Assembly (NCBI GenBank): GCA_964652195.1 | Contig: CAZZBB010000106.1 | Coordinates: 67,930 to 131,929, forward strand | Length of the DNA: 64,000 nucleotides | Origin: MSPOR6 sp964652195 | Lineage (GTDB): Bacteria > Poribacteria > WGA-4E > WGA-3G | Direction of reading: 5' to 3' | In this document: positions 47,454 through 57,066 of the stretch, piece by piece | Position numbering within the stretch: position 1 is the first letter of the stretch | How the letters are laid out: each line of letters starts with the position of its first letter | Notes under the pieces: generated by a model | What the model was told of the DNA's origin: nothing | Databases searched by the model: none | Seen by the model: the letters and a program-made list of their open reading frames with translations, nothing else | Translations under genes and position numbers: made by a program

Positions 47454-48725
47454 TCATACTTCTGATTTTGGATTGGATAGATCCGGTTGATTCTTAAGAA
47501 ATATCATTAGGGGTGAAACCACTAACGGCACTAATACCAACCCATTAAGTACAATCCACAATCCCCATTTATCTGCCATAGCTCCTACCAACAAATTCAG
47601 TAGACCACCCACTCCCCAAGATGCCCCCATCATAAAACTTGATGCAATATTCTCATGTCCGCGTAAAATCATCTGAGCCAAAATTATATTCAATGTCACT
47701 GAGCTTGAAAGGACTACATTTCCTAAAAAGAGGAAAATCAGGAATGGTAGGCCTTTCGTCTGAAGTGCTGCTAAGAGAAGTGGTGGTGCAGCAATAAGTG
47801 AAATTCCTAATAGCGTAAGTGTATTCACGCGGGTTAAAACAAAACCACTCGCCATAATACCAATTGATCCTGCGAAAATATATAATGCAACAATAAGGGA
47901 TCTGACTTGATCGCTATAGTCTTGGTCATCTAAATAAATAGAAAGGAAATTCTCTAATCCAACCGCCGTAACAGTACGTAGACTCGCTATAGCAAATAGA
48001 ACTGTAAGTGGTAAGAGTTGTGGACCTGCAACAACCCAAAACGATTCTCTAACAGATTCTCCCTCGTGAGAAAGAACTCGTGATGAAGCTGTCAAGTCGA
48101 GTTCATGCTCGAATTTCAATACAATTGGAACAAATATAGCTACGAGTATACCAATTCCCATCTCGAATACCATTATGGGAATCACATTTCGAACCTTAAA
48201 ATCAAATCCCATACTATAGGGAACAAATAACAAAGCTAATGGACCTAAAGCACGTCCTATGTTTCCGCCAGTAAGAAAGATGGATATCCCCATACCTCTG
48301 GTTTCTGCAGCAAGCGCTCCAGCATAGGTCGTTGCTTGTGGATGAAATGCTGCAATACCTATACCACCAATTGCCAATAATAGGAATACATACAACTCCG
48401 ATGGTGCATATATTACTAAACTCAAACCAATAGCAGTAAAAGCAACACCGAATGTTAGGAAATGAATTGTTCGTATCCTATCTGATAACCAACCAAAGAC
48501 AATTTGTCCAAGTGAACTAAATATACTATAAAGTGCAATGAAAATACCTGCTAAACTGTTAGTTTTGCCAACGGATGCAAATCTATTTACAATACGCGGT
48601 TGTATATGAGGGAATAGAGTAGCATAGGAATCAAGGATGGTATGTGCAAATGTGAGAAATATGAACTGGAAAAGATAAAACTGTTTTCGAGGTGTTGAGT
48701 TAGATGGTTTTTGGTTATCTTGCAT
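47454..48725 (-). CDS. Major facilitator superfamily transporter
   Basis: A 423-residue inner-membrane protein with about 12 helices. The loop 2-3 signature is visible as GWLSDRIRT (~75-83), and glycine-rich GGIGIAAFHPQATTYAG resembles the fosmidomycin-resistance-like/MFS group. The substrate is unknown. A likely extended -10 promoter (TGCTATAAT) lies about 40 bp upstream. Its 3' end faces that of the PorV-like gene. Confidence 0.85.
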   Translation of the reverse strand: MQDNQKPSNSTPRKQFYLFQFIFLTFAHTILDSYATLFPHIQPRIVNRFASVGKTNSLAGIFIALYSIFSSLGQIVFGWLSDRIRTIHFLTFGVAFTAIGLSLVIYAPSELYVFLLLAIGGIGIAAFHPQATTYAGALAAETRGMGISIFLTGGNIGRALGPLALLFVPYSMGFDFKVRNVIPIMVFEMGIGILVAIFVPIVLKFEHELDLTASSRVLSHEGESVRESFWVVAGPQLLPLTVLFAIASLRTVTAVGLENFLSIYLDDQDYSDQVRSLIVALYIFAGSIGIMASGFVLTRVNTLTLLGISLIAAPPLLLAALQTKGLPFLIFLFLGNVVLSSSVTLNIILAQMILRGHENIASSFMMGASWGVGGLLNLLVGAMADKWGLWIVLNGLVLVPLVVSPLMIFLKNQPDLSNPKSEV

Positions 48726-48763
48726 TTATAATATTAATGATACAAATTAAGAAACTGATGTTG

Positions 48764-48772
48764 ATTATAGCA
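48764..48772 (-). promoter_or_regulatory. Extended -10 promoter element for the MFS gene
   Basis: On the minus strand TGCTATAAT, a perfect extended -10, with no good -35 at 17-18 bp. It lies about 40 bp ahead of the MFS start. Confidence 0.5.
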
Positions 48773-48783
48773 TAATATACAAA

Positions 48784-50499
48784 TCAAGTATTGAGTTTTT
48801 TCGTCTTCCTTCTATTCCACCAATAAATAAACTGTCGGACATAATAACCGAGATTCTTAGATATCTTCTGGTATTCTGGTACAAATTGACATGTGCCACC
48901 AAGAACTATCAATTCATTCTTTGCACGGGTCATCGCTACATAAAATACACGACGTTCTTCAGCAAGAATAGTATCCTTTCGTGGAAATCTCCTATCAAGT
49001 GTATTGTGAATGAGAATTACTCTATCCCATTCCCTTCCTTTTGCTTTATGAATAGTTGTTACTTCTATTGGATAAGGTGTGGATATATCAGAAATGATAT
49101 TCTCAATTCTATCTACTTCATAGTTCGTTCTGACAAGGATAGCAGTCTCAATTTGTACTGAAAGTTCATCGAATAGATGATGTGTTATGGTATCAGGTGT
49201 TGTTTCTAATCCTTTAATATCACATTTTATGGAGTTAAAGGCACGTAAGTTTTTTCGGATCCGTGGGTGATTGCGTTCTATCAGTGCACGGGCATGCTCA
49301 ACAATAGTGGATGTGCATCGATAGTTACGAGTGATCTCATATTTCTTAACATCCTTCCGTTCAGAGAATTGCAGCATTATCTTAGAATCTCCACCTCGAA
49401 AACTGTAGATCGCTTGATCATCGTCCCCAACAGCAAAAAGATTATCTGAAAGGTTTGATATAAGTCTGAAATCTGAAGGAGCAATATCTTGAAACTCGTC
49501 TACAAGGACAAATGGGAACTTATCCCAATAAGTGTGTCTTATCTCTGGATTGGTCTCCAATAGGTTAGCACCAAAAATTACCATATCTTCGAAATCAATT
49601 GCATGAGCCTGTGATTTTTTACTTTCATATTTCGTAGCAAATTCTCGAACAATTATGTTTGCTATTGCAGTTGGGTCAAACAAACCTGATTCTACTTGTC
49701 GTTTTGAACGCATGACAATTTCTTTAATTTCATGAAATCTATCTGACATATTTTCAAAATCTGGATTTCGATCTGAATGTTCTATATATGGTATATCAAA
49801 ATGTTGACAAAACATCTCAATCATAATTTGATTGCTATATTGTTGTCGTAAAGGATCAGCACGATTGAAGACTTCCCCTATTTCTTTGTTATGTCGAATC
49901 CAATATGCTTCACGATGATTAGCGACTCTACCTGAAACCTTCTCCAATATAGAAAAACTGAACTTATTCTCACCTTCTGAACCTATAGCTTGACGAAGTC
50001 TATCATTTGATGATCCTGTGAAGTGTTCACGTTTACGCCGTTCAGGATTAGTTGTCTGTCCAATATAACACTTTCCAGTGAGATTATTCTCAATTTTATA
50101 GATTAAAACAGGTAATGTAGAAGCAGCATGAAGAATCTGTTTCGCTTCATCTGCAATGATACGATCAATCTCTCCTGACCAGATTTCAGGTAGATATTTA
50201 AATCCTGCTTTCTGATAGTGTTCTGTGATGATATCTTTACCGAATGCGTGTAGGGTACGTATTATTGGCAATTCGCTTTGTGATGGTAGTTCCCGTAATA
50301 TCCGTGCTTCCATCTCTTCTACTGCTTTTCTGTTGAAGGCGATTGCAAGAATTTGGGATGGTGGTATATTGTGATTTTGTATGAGCTTAAGAATTCGGGT
50401 GGTTACAACAGTTGTTTTTCCACTTCCAGGTCCAGCAACAACAATCGCTGGACCTTTGAAATGGTTGACAGCATTCTGTTGGTTTTTATCTAATCTCAT
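48784..50499 (-). CDS. UvrD/Rep-like superfamily 1 helicase with internal GIY-YIG nuclease-like domain
   Basis: A 571-residue SF1A helicase. Motifs in order: Walker A GPGSGKTT (23-30), Ia AFNRKAVEEM (~55-64), II VDEFQD (333-338), III GDDDQAIYSFRGG (~360), V TTIHKAKGREWD and VI VAMTRAKNE. Between Ia and II, residues ~131-212 (nt 49864-50109) form a GIY-YIG-like domain: VLIYKIENNLTGKCYIGQTT, the arginine-rich ERRKREH and the glutamate-containing NHREAYWIRH. Such a domain is not a usual part of UvrD helicases. It would combine 3'-5' unwinding with a nick or cleavage. Helicase motifs are all intact, so the insertion is in frame and tolerated. No defence neighbour is adjacent, though a type II R-M pair lies 4 kb away. 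Confidence 0.85.
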   Translation of the reverse strand: MRLDKNQQNAVNHFKGPAIVVAGPGSGKTTVVTTRILKLIQNHNIPPSQILAIAFNRKAVEEMEARILRELPSQSELPIIRTLHAFGKDIITEHYQKAGFKYLPEIWSGEIDRIIADEAKQILHAASTLPVLIYKIENNLTGKCYIGQTTNPERRKREHFTGSSNDRLRQAIGSEGENKFSFSILEKVSGRVANHREAYWIRHNKEIGEVFNRADPLRQQYSNQIMIEMFCQHFDIPYIEHSDRNPDFENMSDRFHEIKEIVMRSKRQVESGLFDPTAIANIIVREFATKYESKKSQAHAIDFEDMVIFGANLLETNPEIRHTYWDKFPFVLVDEFQDIAPSDFRLISNLSDNLFAVGDDDQAIYSFRGGDSKIMLQFSERKDVKKYEITRNYRCTSTIVEHARALIERNHPRIRKNLRAFNSIKCDIKGLETTPDTITHHLFDELSVQIETAILVRTNYEVDRIENIISDISTPYPIEVTTIHKAKGREWDRVILIHNTLDRRFPRKDTILAEERRVFYVAMTRAKNELIVLGGTCQFVPEYQKISKNLGYYVRQFIYWWNRRKTKKLNT

Positions 50500-50609
50500 T
50501 TATTTAGTTGTGGTATGATGTTAGAAGGATAGATACTATATCTGTAAGAATCAACTCAGGTGTGGTAGGAATGGTTTGTTAGTTAGAGAACAGTAAGATC
50601 TGTTGATAC

Positions 50610-51044
50610 TTATTTTGGTATCCGTCGTACCCATAACATCAGAGCTACATTCATTCCACCAATAAATCCGAAAACATAAGATTGGATACCTGTCAATTGT
50701 ACAGTTGATTTAATCAATAGGACTCCTATTACCGGTAATCCAAGAGCAAAACACGTAAAATAAGTCAGAGTTTTTGCCCCTTTTGCTTGCCAGAAGATAA
50801 TCTCACGTTTTAATACTTGTAGATACGATCTATCCCATAATCTTGATGTCCACTTTCCCTGCATAAAACCGAGTACAATTCCAAATCCATATCCAAAACT
50901 TGACCAACGTAAATCAATTCCAGGATCTCTGGAGATAAAAGCAACCCATAACAGTTGTCCTGCTAAAGTGAAAATAATAAAACCCCAAAAGACAGGGAGT
51001 TTCATATAGAATGGGAGTATTCGTCTCGTGAGTTGTTCACTCAT
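50610..51044 (-). CDS. Small inner-membrane protein of unknown function
   Basis: A 144-residue protein with three or four membrane helices (VFWGFIIFTLAGQLLWVAF, FGYGFGIVLGFMQG, TYFTCFALGLPVIGVLLI and YVFGFIGGMNVALMLWV). I do not recognise the family. The ATG at 51044 overlaps the purQ stop by 8 bp (ATGAGTGA), so translation is coupled to purQ; the longer alternative starting at 51098 lies inside purQ and is less likely. The coupling suggests co-expression with the purine genes, with no obvious functional reason. Confidence 0.65.
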   Translation of the reverse strand: MSEQLTRRILPFYMKLPVFWGFIIFTLAGQLLWVAFISRDPGIDLRWSSFGYGFGIVLGFMQGKWTSRLWDRSYLQVLKREIIFWQAKGAKTLTYFTCFALGLPVIGVLLIKSTVQLTGIQSYVFGFIGGMNVALMLWVRRIPK

Positions 51045-51852
51045 AAAAATTCGCTTTTGCATAATCAACTGCGTTTTTGAATAACACCAAACCATCACCT
51101 TCTCGCGGAAGATCTTCTCTCGTCCATCGCGGATGGTTCCATTTTGTAAGAAATCGCTCTGGATGTGGCATCAAACCGAATATTCTACCTGTTTCATCAC
51201 AAATACCAGCAATATTGAAATCAGAACCGTTTGGATTATGTGGATACTCAATCCTGTCTGATGTAGGGAGTGAACCGTTACTATATCGAAATACAATTTG
51301 GTTATTGTTTTCTAATTCATCTAAGACATCCTGGGAAGCAGTAAATCGTCCTTCGGCATGTGCAACCGGGAGATAAAGGTATGGTTTAATACTTTTGGTG
51401 AATACACATTGACTCTCTTCTGTACTAAGATTAACCCAACGACATTCAAACCTTGTGGAAGTGTTAATAGCCAATGTTGTACTTTGTGGCACATCTGTGT
51501 TTGTTGTAGTCTTTTCATTTTTAAATCCTGGCAATAATCCTGTCCTGACAAGAACTTGAAAACCGTTACATATTCCAATTATCAATTTATTGTCAGCAAC
51601 AAATTCTTCCAAAACTTCACTCAGTTTATGTCTCATTTCAACTGCCAGTAGTATCCCTGCTGCGATATCATCACCGTATGAAAAACCACCTGGAATTGCA
51701 AGAATATGATATTCAGCAAGATCTACCTTACCTGAAATTAGATTCTGTATATGGACTAAATCTGTTTGTCCACCTGCCAGTTTAAATGCTACCGCAGTTT
51801 CAGAATCACAGTTTGTTCCCGCTGTTCGAAGAATAAGTACTTTCGGTGTCAA
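51037..51852 (-). CDS. purQ: Phosphoribosylformylglycinamidine synthase, glutamine amidotransferase subunit PurQ
   Basis: A 271-residue class I glutamine amidotransferase, the PurQ subunit that supplies ammonia for the fourth step of purine synthesis. The N-terminus has ILRTAGTNCDSE, then PGGFSYGDD (oxyanion strand) and the nucleophile elbow GICNGFQ with Cys. The His/Glu pair of the triad is in LMPHPERF. The start chosen is TTG at 51852, because AGGAG lies 7 nt ahead; the in-frame ATG at 51882 adds ten residues not typical of PurQ. The protein is about 40 residues longer than small PurQ forms. purL lies 45 bp upstream. Confidence 0.92.
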   Translation of the reverse strand: MTPKVLILRTAGTNCDSETAVAFKLAGGQTDLVHIQNLISGKVDLAEYHILAIPGGFSYGDDIAAGILLAVEMRHKLSEVLEEFVADNKLIIGICNGFQVLVRTGLLPGFKNEKTTTNTDVPQSTTLAINTSTRFECRWVNLSTEESQCVFTKSIKPYLYLPVAHAEGRFTASQDVLDELENNNQIVFRYSNGSLPTSDRIEYPHNPNGSDFNIAGICDETGRIFGLMPHPERFLTKWNHPRWTREDLPREGDGLVLFKNAVDYAKANFYE

Positions 51853-51896
51853 TCTCTTTCTCCTATACTCATTAGAACACATATCTACTTAAATAG

Positions 51897-54293
51897 TTAC
51901 GAATGTAATGGTGTCTGCCATGCGGACTTAAGCTTATCAATCGTAGTTTCAACTATACAATTACTATTTAATCCGTTTATAATAAATTCGTTAGATTCAA
52001 TTGTTTTTCCAAGATGACCAAAAGATACACTATTCATCTGATTTTCAAACTCGTTTTGATTTCCAGGTTCAACTTCAACAATGAATCGACTATTAGACTC
52101 AGAGAATAGACGAAAATCATCATAGGGAATATCTTCACCAACAGCGACATATTCAAGGTTTAATTCCATCCCAAACCCACCTGAAAAAGACATTTCAGCT
52201 GCAGCTACACCTATACCTCCTTCAGAACAATCATGACAAGAACGTACCAAACCAAGGTTAATTGCTTTACTTAAGGACTCCATAACTTGTTTACCTTGAT
52301 CAGGACGAACTATTGGGGCATTATTACCAATATAGTCATGTATTCCGAAGTAGTGTGAACCACCCAATTCAGAGTATGTGTCACCTACAACATATATAAG
52401 ATTCCCAGCTGATTTTACATCCATTGTAACGGTACAATTTACATCAGGTATTACACAGATCCCCGATATTAAGAGAGTAGCCGGAATTGCCCGTTGTTCA
52501 CCAGTCGTTGTGTCCCTATATTCGTTATATAGGCTATCTTTACCAGAGATAAAAGGTGTTCCGTAGGCAGTAGCGATGTCATAACATGCTTTTGCTGCTC
52601 TAACTAATTCACCAAGTCTATCCGGTTTATCTGGATTTCCCCAACAGAAATTGTCCAATAACGCAGTTTTATCAAGTGAGCCACCAACTGCAATTATATT
52701 CCGTAAGGTCTCATCAATTGCACCTGCAGCACTATCGTATGGGTCAACATCACTATATCTCGGATTAATACCATTGGCAACAATGACAGCTGTAGGTTTT
52801 CCTATGACTGGCGTAACAACACAGGCATCACTGGGACCATCATTTTCTATTCCAACAAGTGGTTTGATAACAACACCACCTTGTACTTCATGGTCATATT
52901 GGCGGATCACAGATTCTTTACTGGCAATATTCGGACTGGCAAGAAGACGTAATAGATCATCGGTATAACTATCTGTATCATTGTCACGTGATGGCATTTC
53001 GGTGTGTTTTGGTGGTTGCCATACAGCTTGTTTGATAATTTGGGGAAGGCCCTTATGAAGAAAACCCATATCTAAATCACCGACTATATTATCTTCATAA
53101 AAAACCTGTAATCTGTGTGAATCTGTGAAACTACCGAGTACGGTTGCTTCAACCATTTCTGATTCACATATCTCTATAAGTTCATCAAGATTTTCAGGTG
53201 GTACTGCTATTACCATCCGTTCCTGTGCTTCCGATAACCAAATCTCCCATGGAGCTAATCCCTCATATTTTAAAGGTATATTTTCTAAATGTACCTCGGC
53301 GCCCGTATCTTCACCCATTTCTCCAACAGCCGAAGAAAACCCGCCAGCACCACAATCGGTAAGTGAACGATATAGATTCCGGTCCCGTGCCTGCAATAAT
53401 GCATCAACAATTTTCTTCTCCATTATGGGATTCCCAATTTGTACTACGCTTCCAAGGTTTTCGGATGTATCATCCAATTCTGCTGATGAGAATGTAGCAC
53501 CGTGAATTCCATCACGTCCTGTCCGTCCACCAATAGCAACAATCAGGTCACCCGGCTCAACTGATTTATCACATCTGTTTCTTGGGATTAAGCCTACATT
53601 TCCACAAAAAACAAGCGGGTTAGCTGTATATCTTGAATCAAATAAAATTGCCCCGTTAGCAGTTGGTATCCCCATACGGTTTCCATAATCTCGTACGCCT
53701 GAAACAACACCTTTGAATACTCGTTTCGGATGTAATGTGCCTTTAGGTAAATCTTCATAGGACATGTCAGGTAATCCAAAACAGAAAACATCTGTATTTA
53801 ATATAGGTTTTGCTCCAAGTCCTGTTCCTAATGAATCCCTAATGACTCCTCCAATACCTGTACCTGCTCCACCGTAAGGTTCAATTGCAGATGGATGGTT
53901 ATGAGTTTCTACTTTAAATACAAGGTTATTTTCTTCATCGAATTCTATTATCCCAGCATTATCTGAAAAGACAGATACACACCACGGTTTATCTATTTCT
54001 TCTGTTGCCCGTTGTATGTATGTTGGAAATAGACCCTCAATTCGTTCCGTTTCTTTCTCTGGTTCGGTGTATTCAATGATACATTTAAAGGTTTTATGAA
54101 CACAATGTTCTGACCAGGTCTGTGCTATTGTCTCAAGTTCTACATCGGTAGGATTCCGTTGTAATGACCTAAAATGTGATTGGATAGTCTTCATCTCTTT
54201 TAGGTTTAAAGACAATGTGCCTTCACGACTAATTCGCATTAATTCATCATCATCGGCAGTTAGAATCTCTATTTCTTTAACCTTACTTGGCAT
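51897..54293 (-). CDS. purL: Phosphoribosylformylglycinamidine synthase subunit PurL
   Basis: A 798-residue PurL (small type), which catalyses the ATP-dependent amidation of FGAR using ammonia delivered by PurQ. Signatures visible are TWSEHCVHKTFK (N-terminal), FKVETHNHPSAIEPYGGAGTGIGG (~100-125), GGRTGRDGIHGATFSS (ATP site), CGAGGFSSAVGEM and the C-terminal CHDCSEGGIGVAAAEM. The ATG at 54293 with GGAG 6 nt upstream is chosen; a TTG at 54305 would add four residues. It is first in the leftward unit purL-purQ-small membrane protein. An extended -10 (TGTGCTATAAT) occurs 300 bp upstream. Confidence 0.93.
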   Translation of the reverse strand: MPSKVKEIEILTADDDELMRISREGTLSLNLKEMKTIQSHFRSLQRNPTDVELETIAQTWSEHCVHKTFKCIIEYTEPEKETERIEGLFPTYIQRATEEIDKPWCVSVFSDNAGIIEFDEENNLVFKVETHNHPSAIEPYGGAGTGIGGVIRDSLGTGLGAKPILNTDVFCFGLPDMSYEDLPKGTLHPKRVFKGVVSGVRDYGNRMGIPTANGAILFDSRYTANPLVFCGNVGLIPRNRCDKSVEPGDLIVAIGGRTGRDGIHGATFSSAELDDTSENLGSVVQIGNPIMEKKIVDALLQARDRNLYRSLTDCGAGGFSSAVGEMGEDTGAEVHLENIPLKYEGLAPWEIWLSEAQERMVIAVPPENLDELIEICESEMVEATVLGSFTDSHRLQVFYEDNIVGDLDMGFLHKGLPQIIKQAVWQPPKHTEMPSRDNDTDSYTDDLLRLLASPNIASKESVIRQYDHEVQGGVVIKPLVGIENDGPSDACVVTPVIGKPTAVIVANGINPRYSDVDPYDSAAGAIDETLRNIIAVGGSLDKTALLDNFCWGNPDKPDRLGELVRAAKACYDIATAYGTPFISGKDSLYNEYRDTTTGEQRAIPATLLISGICVIPDVNCTVTMDVKSAGNLIYVVGDTYSELGGSHYFGIHDYIGNNAPIVRPDQGKQVMESLSKAINLGLVRSCHDCSEGGIGVAAAEMSFSGGFGMELNLEYVAVGEDIPYDDFRLFSESNSRFIVEVEPGNQNEFENQMNSVSFGHLGKTIESNEFIINGLNSNCIVETTIDKLKSAWQTPLHS

Positions 54294-54682
54294 TTCTTTC
54301 TCCAATATCTGCTCGTACTTTTTTGAAGATATTTACTACAAATCATTTAAATTGTAATTAAAACGCAAGTTGCCACCAATTTATTCTCACTGTGTAGCAA
54401 TAGCGCTCCTAATGAAGATTGAAAAATCATTTGGGGAATCGACTGACTAAGACTTGCTTTACAACAAACAGGTTGGTAATAACGAGATTTATGGCACGTC
54501 AATATATTAGCGAATTAACAACTAAATCTTCATATGGTGTACAGTGCCTGGGTGCTTCACCAAATGCTCAAAATTTGTTAGTAGTAACTTGTACTATTAT
54601 AGCACAATCTTGTTTTAGAGGTGGCCGAATTTCCGAGAACAGTATGGTTTCATCTCTTGTCTTCCTTATTCATATGAACGTG
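54294..54682. other. Gap between the type II methyltransferase and purL
   Basis: A 389-bp stretch with no supported gene. On the minus strand at 54596-54606 lies TGTGCTATAAT, an extended -10 facing purL (leader ~300 nt), with no good -35. The rightward frame at 54419-54769 overlaps the methyltransferase and has no protein-like features. Confidence 0.4.
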
Positions 54683-55702
54683 TTAAACCAACGATATGAA
54701 CTCATAATTAGGTGGAAGGAAGTCAGCTGCACTCAATTTGCCAATTGTTGCATCAATAGCTTGCTCTGATTGGTCAATGCCGATCCATCTTCTCTTTAAC
54801 AGATGTGCAGATTTCAGAGTTGTTCCTGAACCACAAAAACAATCCAAGACTATACTTTCAGGATTAGAAGAAGTTTTAATAATTCTGTCTAACAGGTCTG
54901 GATTTTTTTCCGTTGGATATATTGGGGATTGGGGGTCTTTATACTCCCAAATATCTTGAACCCTTTTACCTATCTGCTCATCTGCAAAGATTATTTTTCT
55001 AGGGTTTCCCTTTGACGACCACTCAATCAGACCATCCTCATCCCATTTTTCTAAGGTCTGCACATCTGTTCGCCAATGCCGTCCCTTCGGAGGAGATAAT
55101 CCTTTGAATGCTTTACTCGTTTCACCATTTTCTGTCTCTCCCGGTGCATGAATCGGCACTGTAGTATACCTTCTTCCTTTTTTGACTTTAGGAAATAATC
55201 GCACTAAATCTTCTGGTGTATACGGCTCTTTCGGTTCATTCCAAATAGGTTTTCTAGATTTAGAATAGAATAAGATCAGGTCTTTTATATTTCCATATCC
55301 TGTTCGTTTGAAATTCTTTGGGTTACACTTTATCCTAGTGATGTCATTTCTGAAATTATTCATTCCGAACACTTCATCCATCATAACCTTTACATAATGC
55401 CCAACTTTATAGTCAATATGCAGATAAATTGAACCATTATCTGACATCAGTTTTTTGAGCAACAATAATCTGTCTCTTAAGAACTCAATAAATTGTTTTC
55501 CTGTCAATCTGTCCGAATAGGCAACGTCCCCTTTTCGGGAACTACTTATCGTAGATGCTCTTTCATCTGTAATTGTAAAATGAGTATTGGTGGCAAAGGG
55601 TGGATCTATATAGACCAAATCAATCTTGCCCTTAAGACCTTTTTCATTCAGAAGATATTCAAGTCCTTTGATGTTGTCGCCTTTTATAATCAAATTCTGC
55701 AT
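54683..55702 (-). CDS. Type II DNA methyltransferase, beta class
   Basis: A 339-residue DNA N-methyltransferase. The catalytic DPPFATN (33-36) precedes the SAM-binding VLDCFCGSGTT (~285), i.e. beta order. Central segments such as DITRIKCNPKNFKRTGYGN and YSKSRKPIWNEPKE probably form the target recognition part. It lies 10 bp after the restriction endonuclease gene and follows it in the same transcript. It should protect the host site of that enzyme, by methylating an adenine if the pair is Tsp45I-like. Confidence 0.88.
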   Translation of the reverse strand: MQNLIIKGDNIKGLEYLLNEKGLKGKIDLVYIDPPFATNTHFTITDERASTISSSRKGDVAYSDRLTGKQFIEFLRDRLLLLKKLMSDNGSIYLHIDYKVGHYVKVMMDEVFGMNNFRNDITRIKCNPKNFKRTGYGNIKDLILFYSKSRKPIWNEPKEPYTPEDLVRLFPKVKKGRRYTTVPIHAPGETENGETSKAFKGLSPPKGRHWRTDVQTLEKWDEDGLIEWSSKGNPRKIIFADEQIGKRVQDIWEYKDPQSPIYPTEKNPDLLDRIIKTSSNPESIVLDCFCGSGTTLKSAHLLKRRWIGIDQSEQAIDATIGKLSAADFLPPNYEFISLV

Positions 55703-55712
55703 TTAAGCCCCT

Positions 55713-56492
55713 TCAAAGATGATATAAAAACTCTCTTAATACCAATGCACTCATGATGTTATACTGGGTTAAGTCTTGGGTAATCTCACGATGCATTTTA
55801 GAACGTCCTTTTATATAGAGAACTCCATCTAAAATGGCAACCGAAACAGCGTTGACTTCGGTTTTGACAACATCTATTGCATCTTTAAATTGCGCATTTT
55901 GATGCCCTCCGAAGTCAGTCAAAAATTTGGCTTCACCGATTACATATTTACCGTTAAATCTTGCGAGAAAATCTAATCCTTTGTCGCCCGTATAGTTTAA
56001 TTGTTCTTTAGCAAAGACCATCATTTGAGCGTCGTTCGCATCCAAGACAGCATTATCGTTTGACGCAAGAAAATCTTCAATAGAAATGGGTTGAATACCC
56101 AATGTCCCTTTGTTTAACCAGCGTCTAAATAAGGGACCAATTTGCCTGTTTGTTTCCTTCGGTTCAGAGGAACGTTCGTAAATTTTCTCTAATCCCATTT
56201 CATAAAGTCTACCGCATAATCTATCAACTGTATTTGGGTTTCTCCCTATTGCATTCTTGTCCCTTTTCAGGTACGCAACATAGGAATCTTTTATCGGGAA
56301 CAAGTCTAACTTGAGCAATGCATTTAACAGAGTAGTATTGTCTCTTTTCAGAAATGACTGCTCTACTTGTTCCCATAGATCTTCATCAATTTCTCGAATT
56401 CCTTCGGGAATTGTTGGATAAACACTAAACAGTTCATCTAAATAGTTTCTCTGATTGGCAAACTCAATACTTAGCTGCGTCCAACAATTCAT
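55713..56492 (-). CDS. Type II restriction endonuclease, Tsp45I-like
   Basis: A 259-residue protein resembling the Tsp45I family of type II restriction enzymes (from memory). The conserved features are LFPIKDSYVAYLKRD, RQIGPLFRRWLNKGTLG and KGLDFLARFNGKYVIGEAKFLTDFGGHQN. The D...E-A-K pattern in the last segment is a PD-(D/E)xK-type active site. If the assignment holds, its target may be GTSAC, as for Tsp45I; this is an inference. The gene precedes its methyltransferase by 10 bp, an order that requires the cell to be protected before expression, so the arrangement deserves a check. Confidence 0.75.
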   Translation of the reverse strand: MNCWTQLSIEFANQRNYLDELFSVYPTIPEGIREIDEDLWEQVEQSFLKRDNTTLLNALLKLDLFPIKDSYVAYLKRDKNAIGRNPNTVDRLCGRLYEMGLEKIYERSSEPKETNRQIGPLFRRWLNKGTLGIQPISIEDFLASNDNAVLDANDAQMMVFAKEQLNYTGDKGLDFLARFNGKYVIGEAKFLTDFGGHQNAQFKDAIDVVKTEVNAVSVAILDGVLYIKGRSKMHREITQDLTQYNIMSALVLREFLYHL

Positions 56493-56611
56493 AGTTATTT
56501 CCCTGTACTACCATAGAAAATTAGGTTCCTTCTATACAAACATTGTTATATAATATCCACACCTACTTGAAAGAAAACTCCGATGGGAGTTAAATACATA
56601 GAATATCACTT

Positions 56612-56626
56612 GTAGGTTGGGTTGAA
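56612..56626. repeat. Half copy of the TAGGTTGGGTTGAA repeat end
   Basis: GTAGGTTGGGTTGAA matches the left end of the element at 40320-40451. The rest of the 56493-57066 gap contains no gene; see also 56954-56981. Confidence 0.45.
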
Positions 56627-56953
56627 TGAAAGCTCCAAAACAAGCGAAGGGGTGAAAATCAATCTCACGGTTCATCGAAACCTTTGAATACACAAATTGC
56701 GAGTGTAACGCAACGATTCTTCGTTCTTAGAACGGCGTGCTTGTAGGAGCCCGTTATCGCTGGTTGCCAGTAGAGAATATCAACGGACTGTATTTTCCGT
56801 AGAAACGAGAGAGAACTCAACATTTACTTCTCAACGTGAGAGAAAAGCCCAAGCAAAAACACCTAAATCTACTTTCACAAGCGGATTGTAAAAGAAATTT
56901 CCAAACTATAGCATAGATAGTCTATTAGATAAATGCTAATAGGACTTACGCAT

Positions 56954-56981
56954 TTCCACTTAAAGTCCCTGATAAGTGGAA
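56954..56981. repeat. Hairpin TTCCACTTA/TAAGTGGAA
   Basis: A perfect 9-bp stem around a 10-nt loop (AAGTCCCTGA), preceded by AGGACTTACGCA. The leading motif resembles an IS end, but no transposase is near. It lies ~90 bp after the TIM-barrel gene's 3' end. Confidence 0.5.
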
Positions 56982-57066
56982 TTTAGGGGTTATATAAAAC
57001 GAGATAACAACTTTTCAGTAAAAATACGTCCTTTCTCTGTTCAATTTGCTTAAATCCTGTTCTAAT

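Noticed and set aside
54419..54769. 116-codon rightward frame
   Set aside because: It overlaps the 3' end of the methyltransferase on the other strand and shows no protein-like character.
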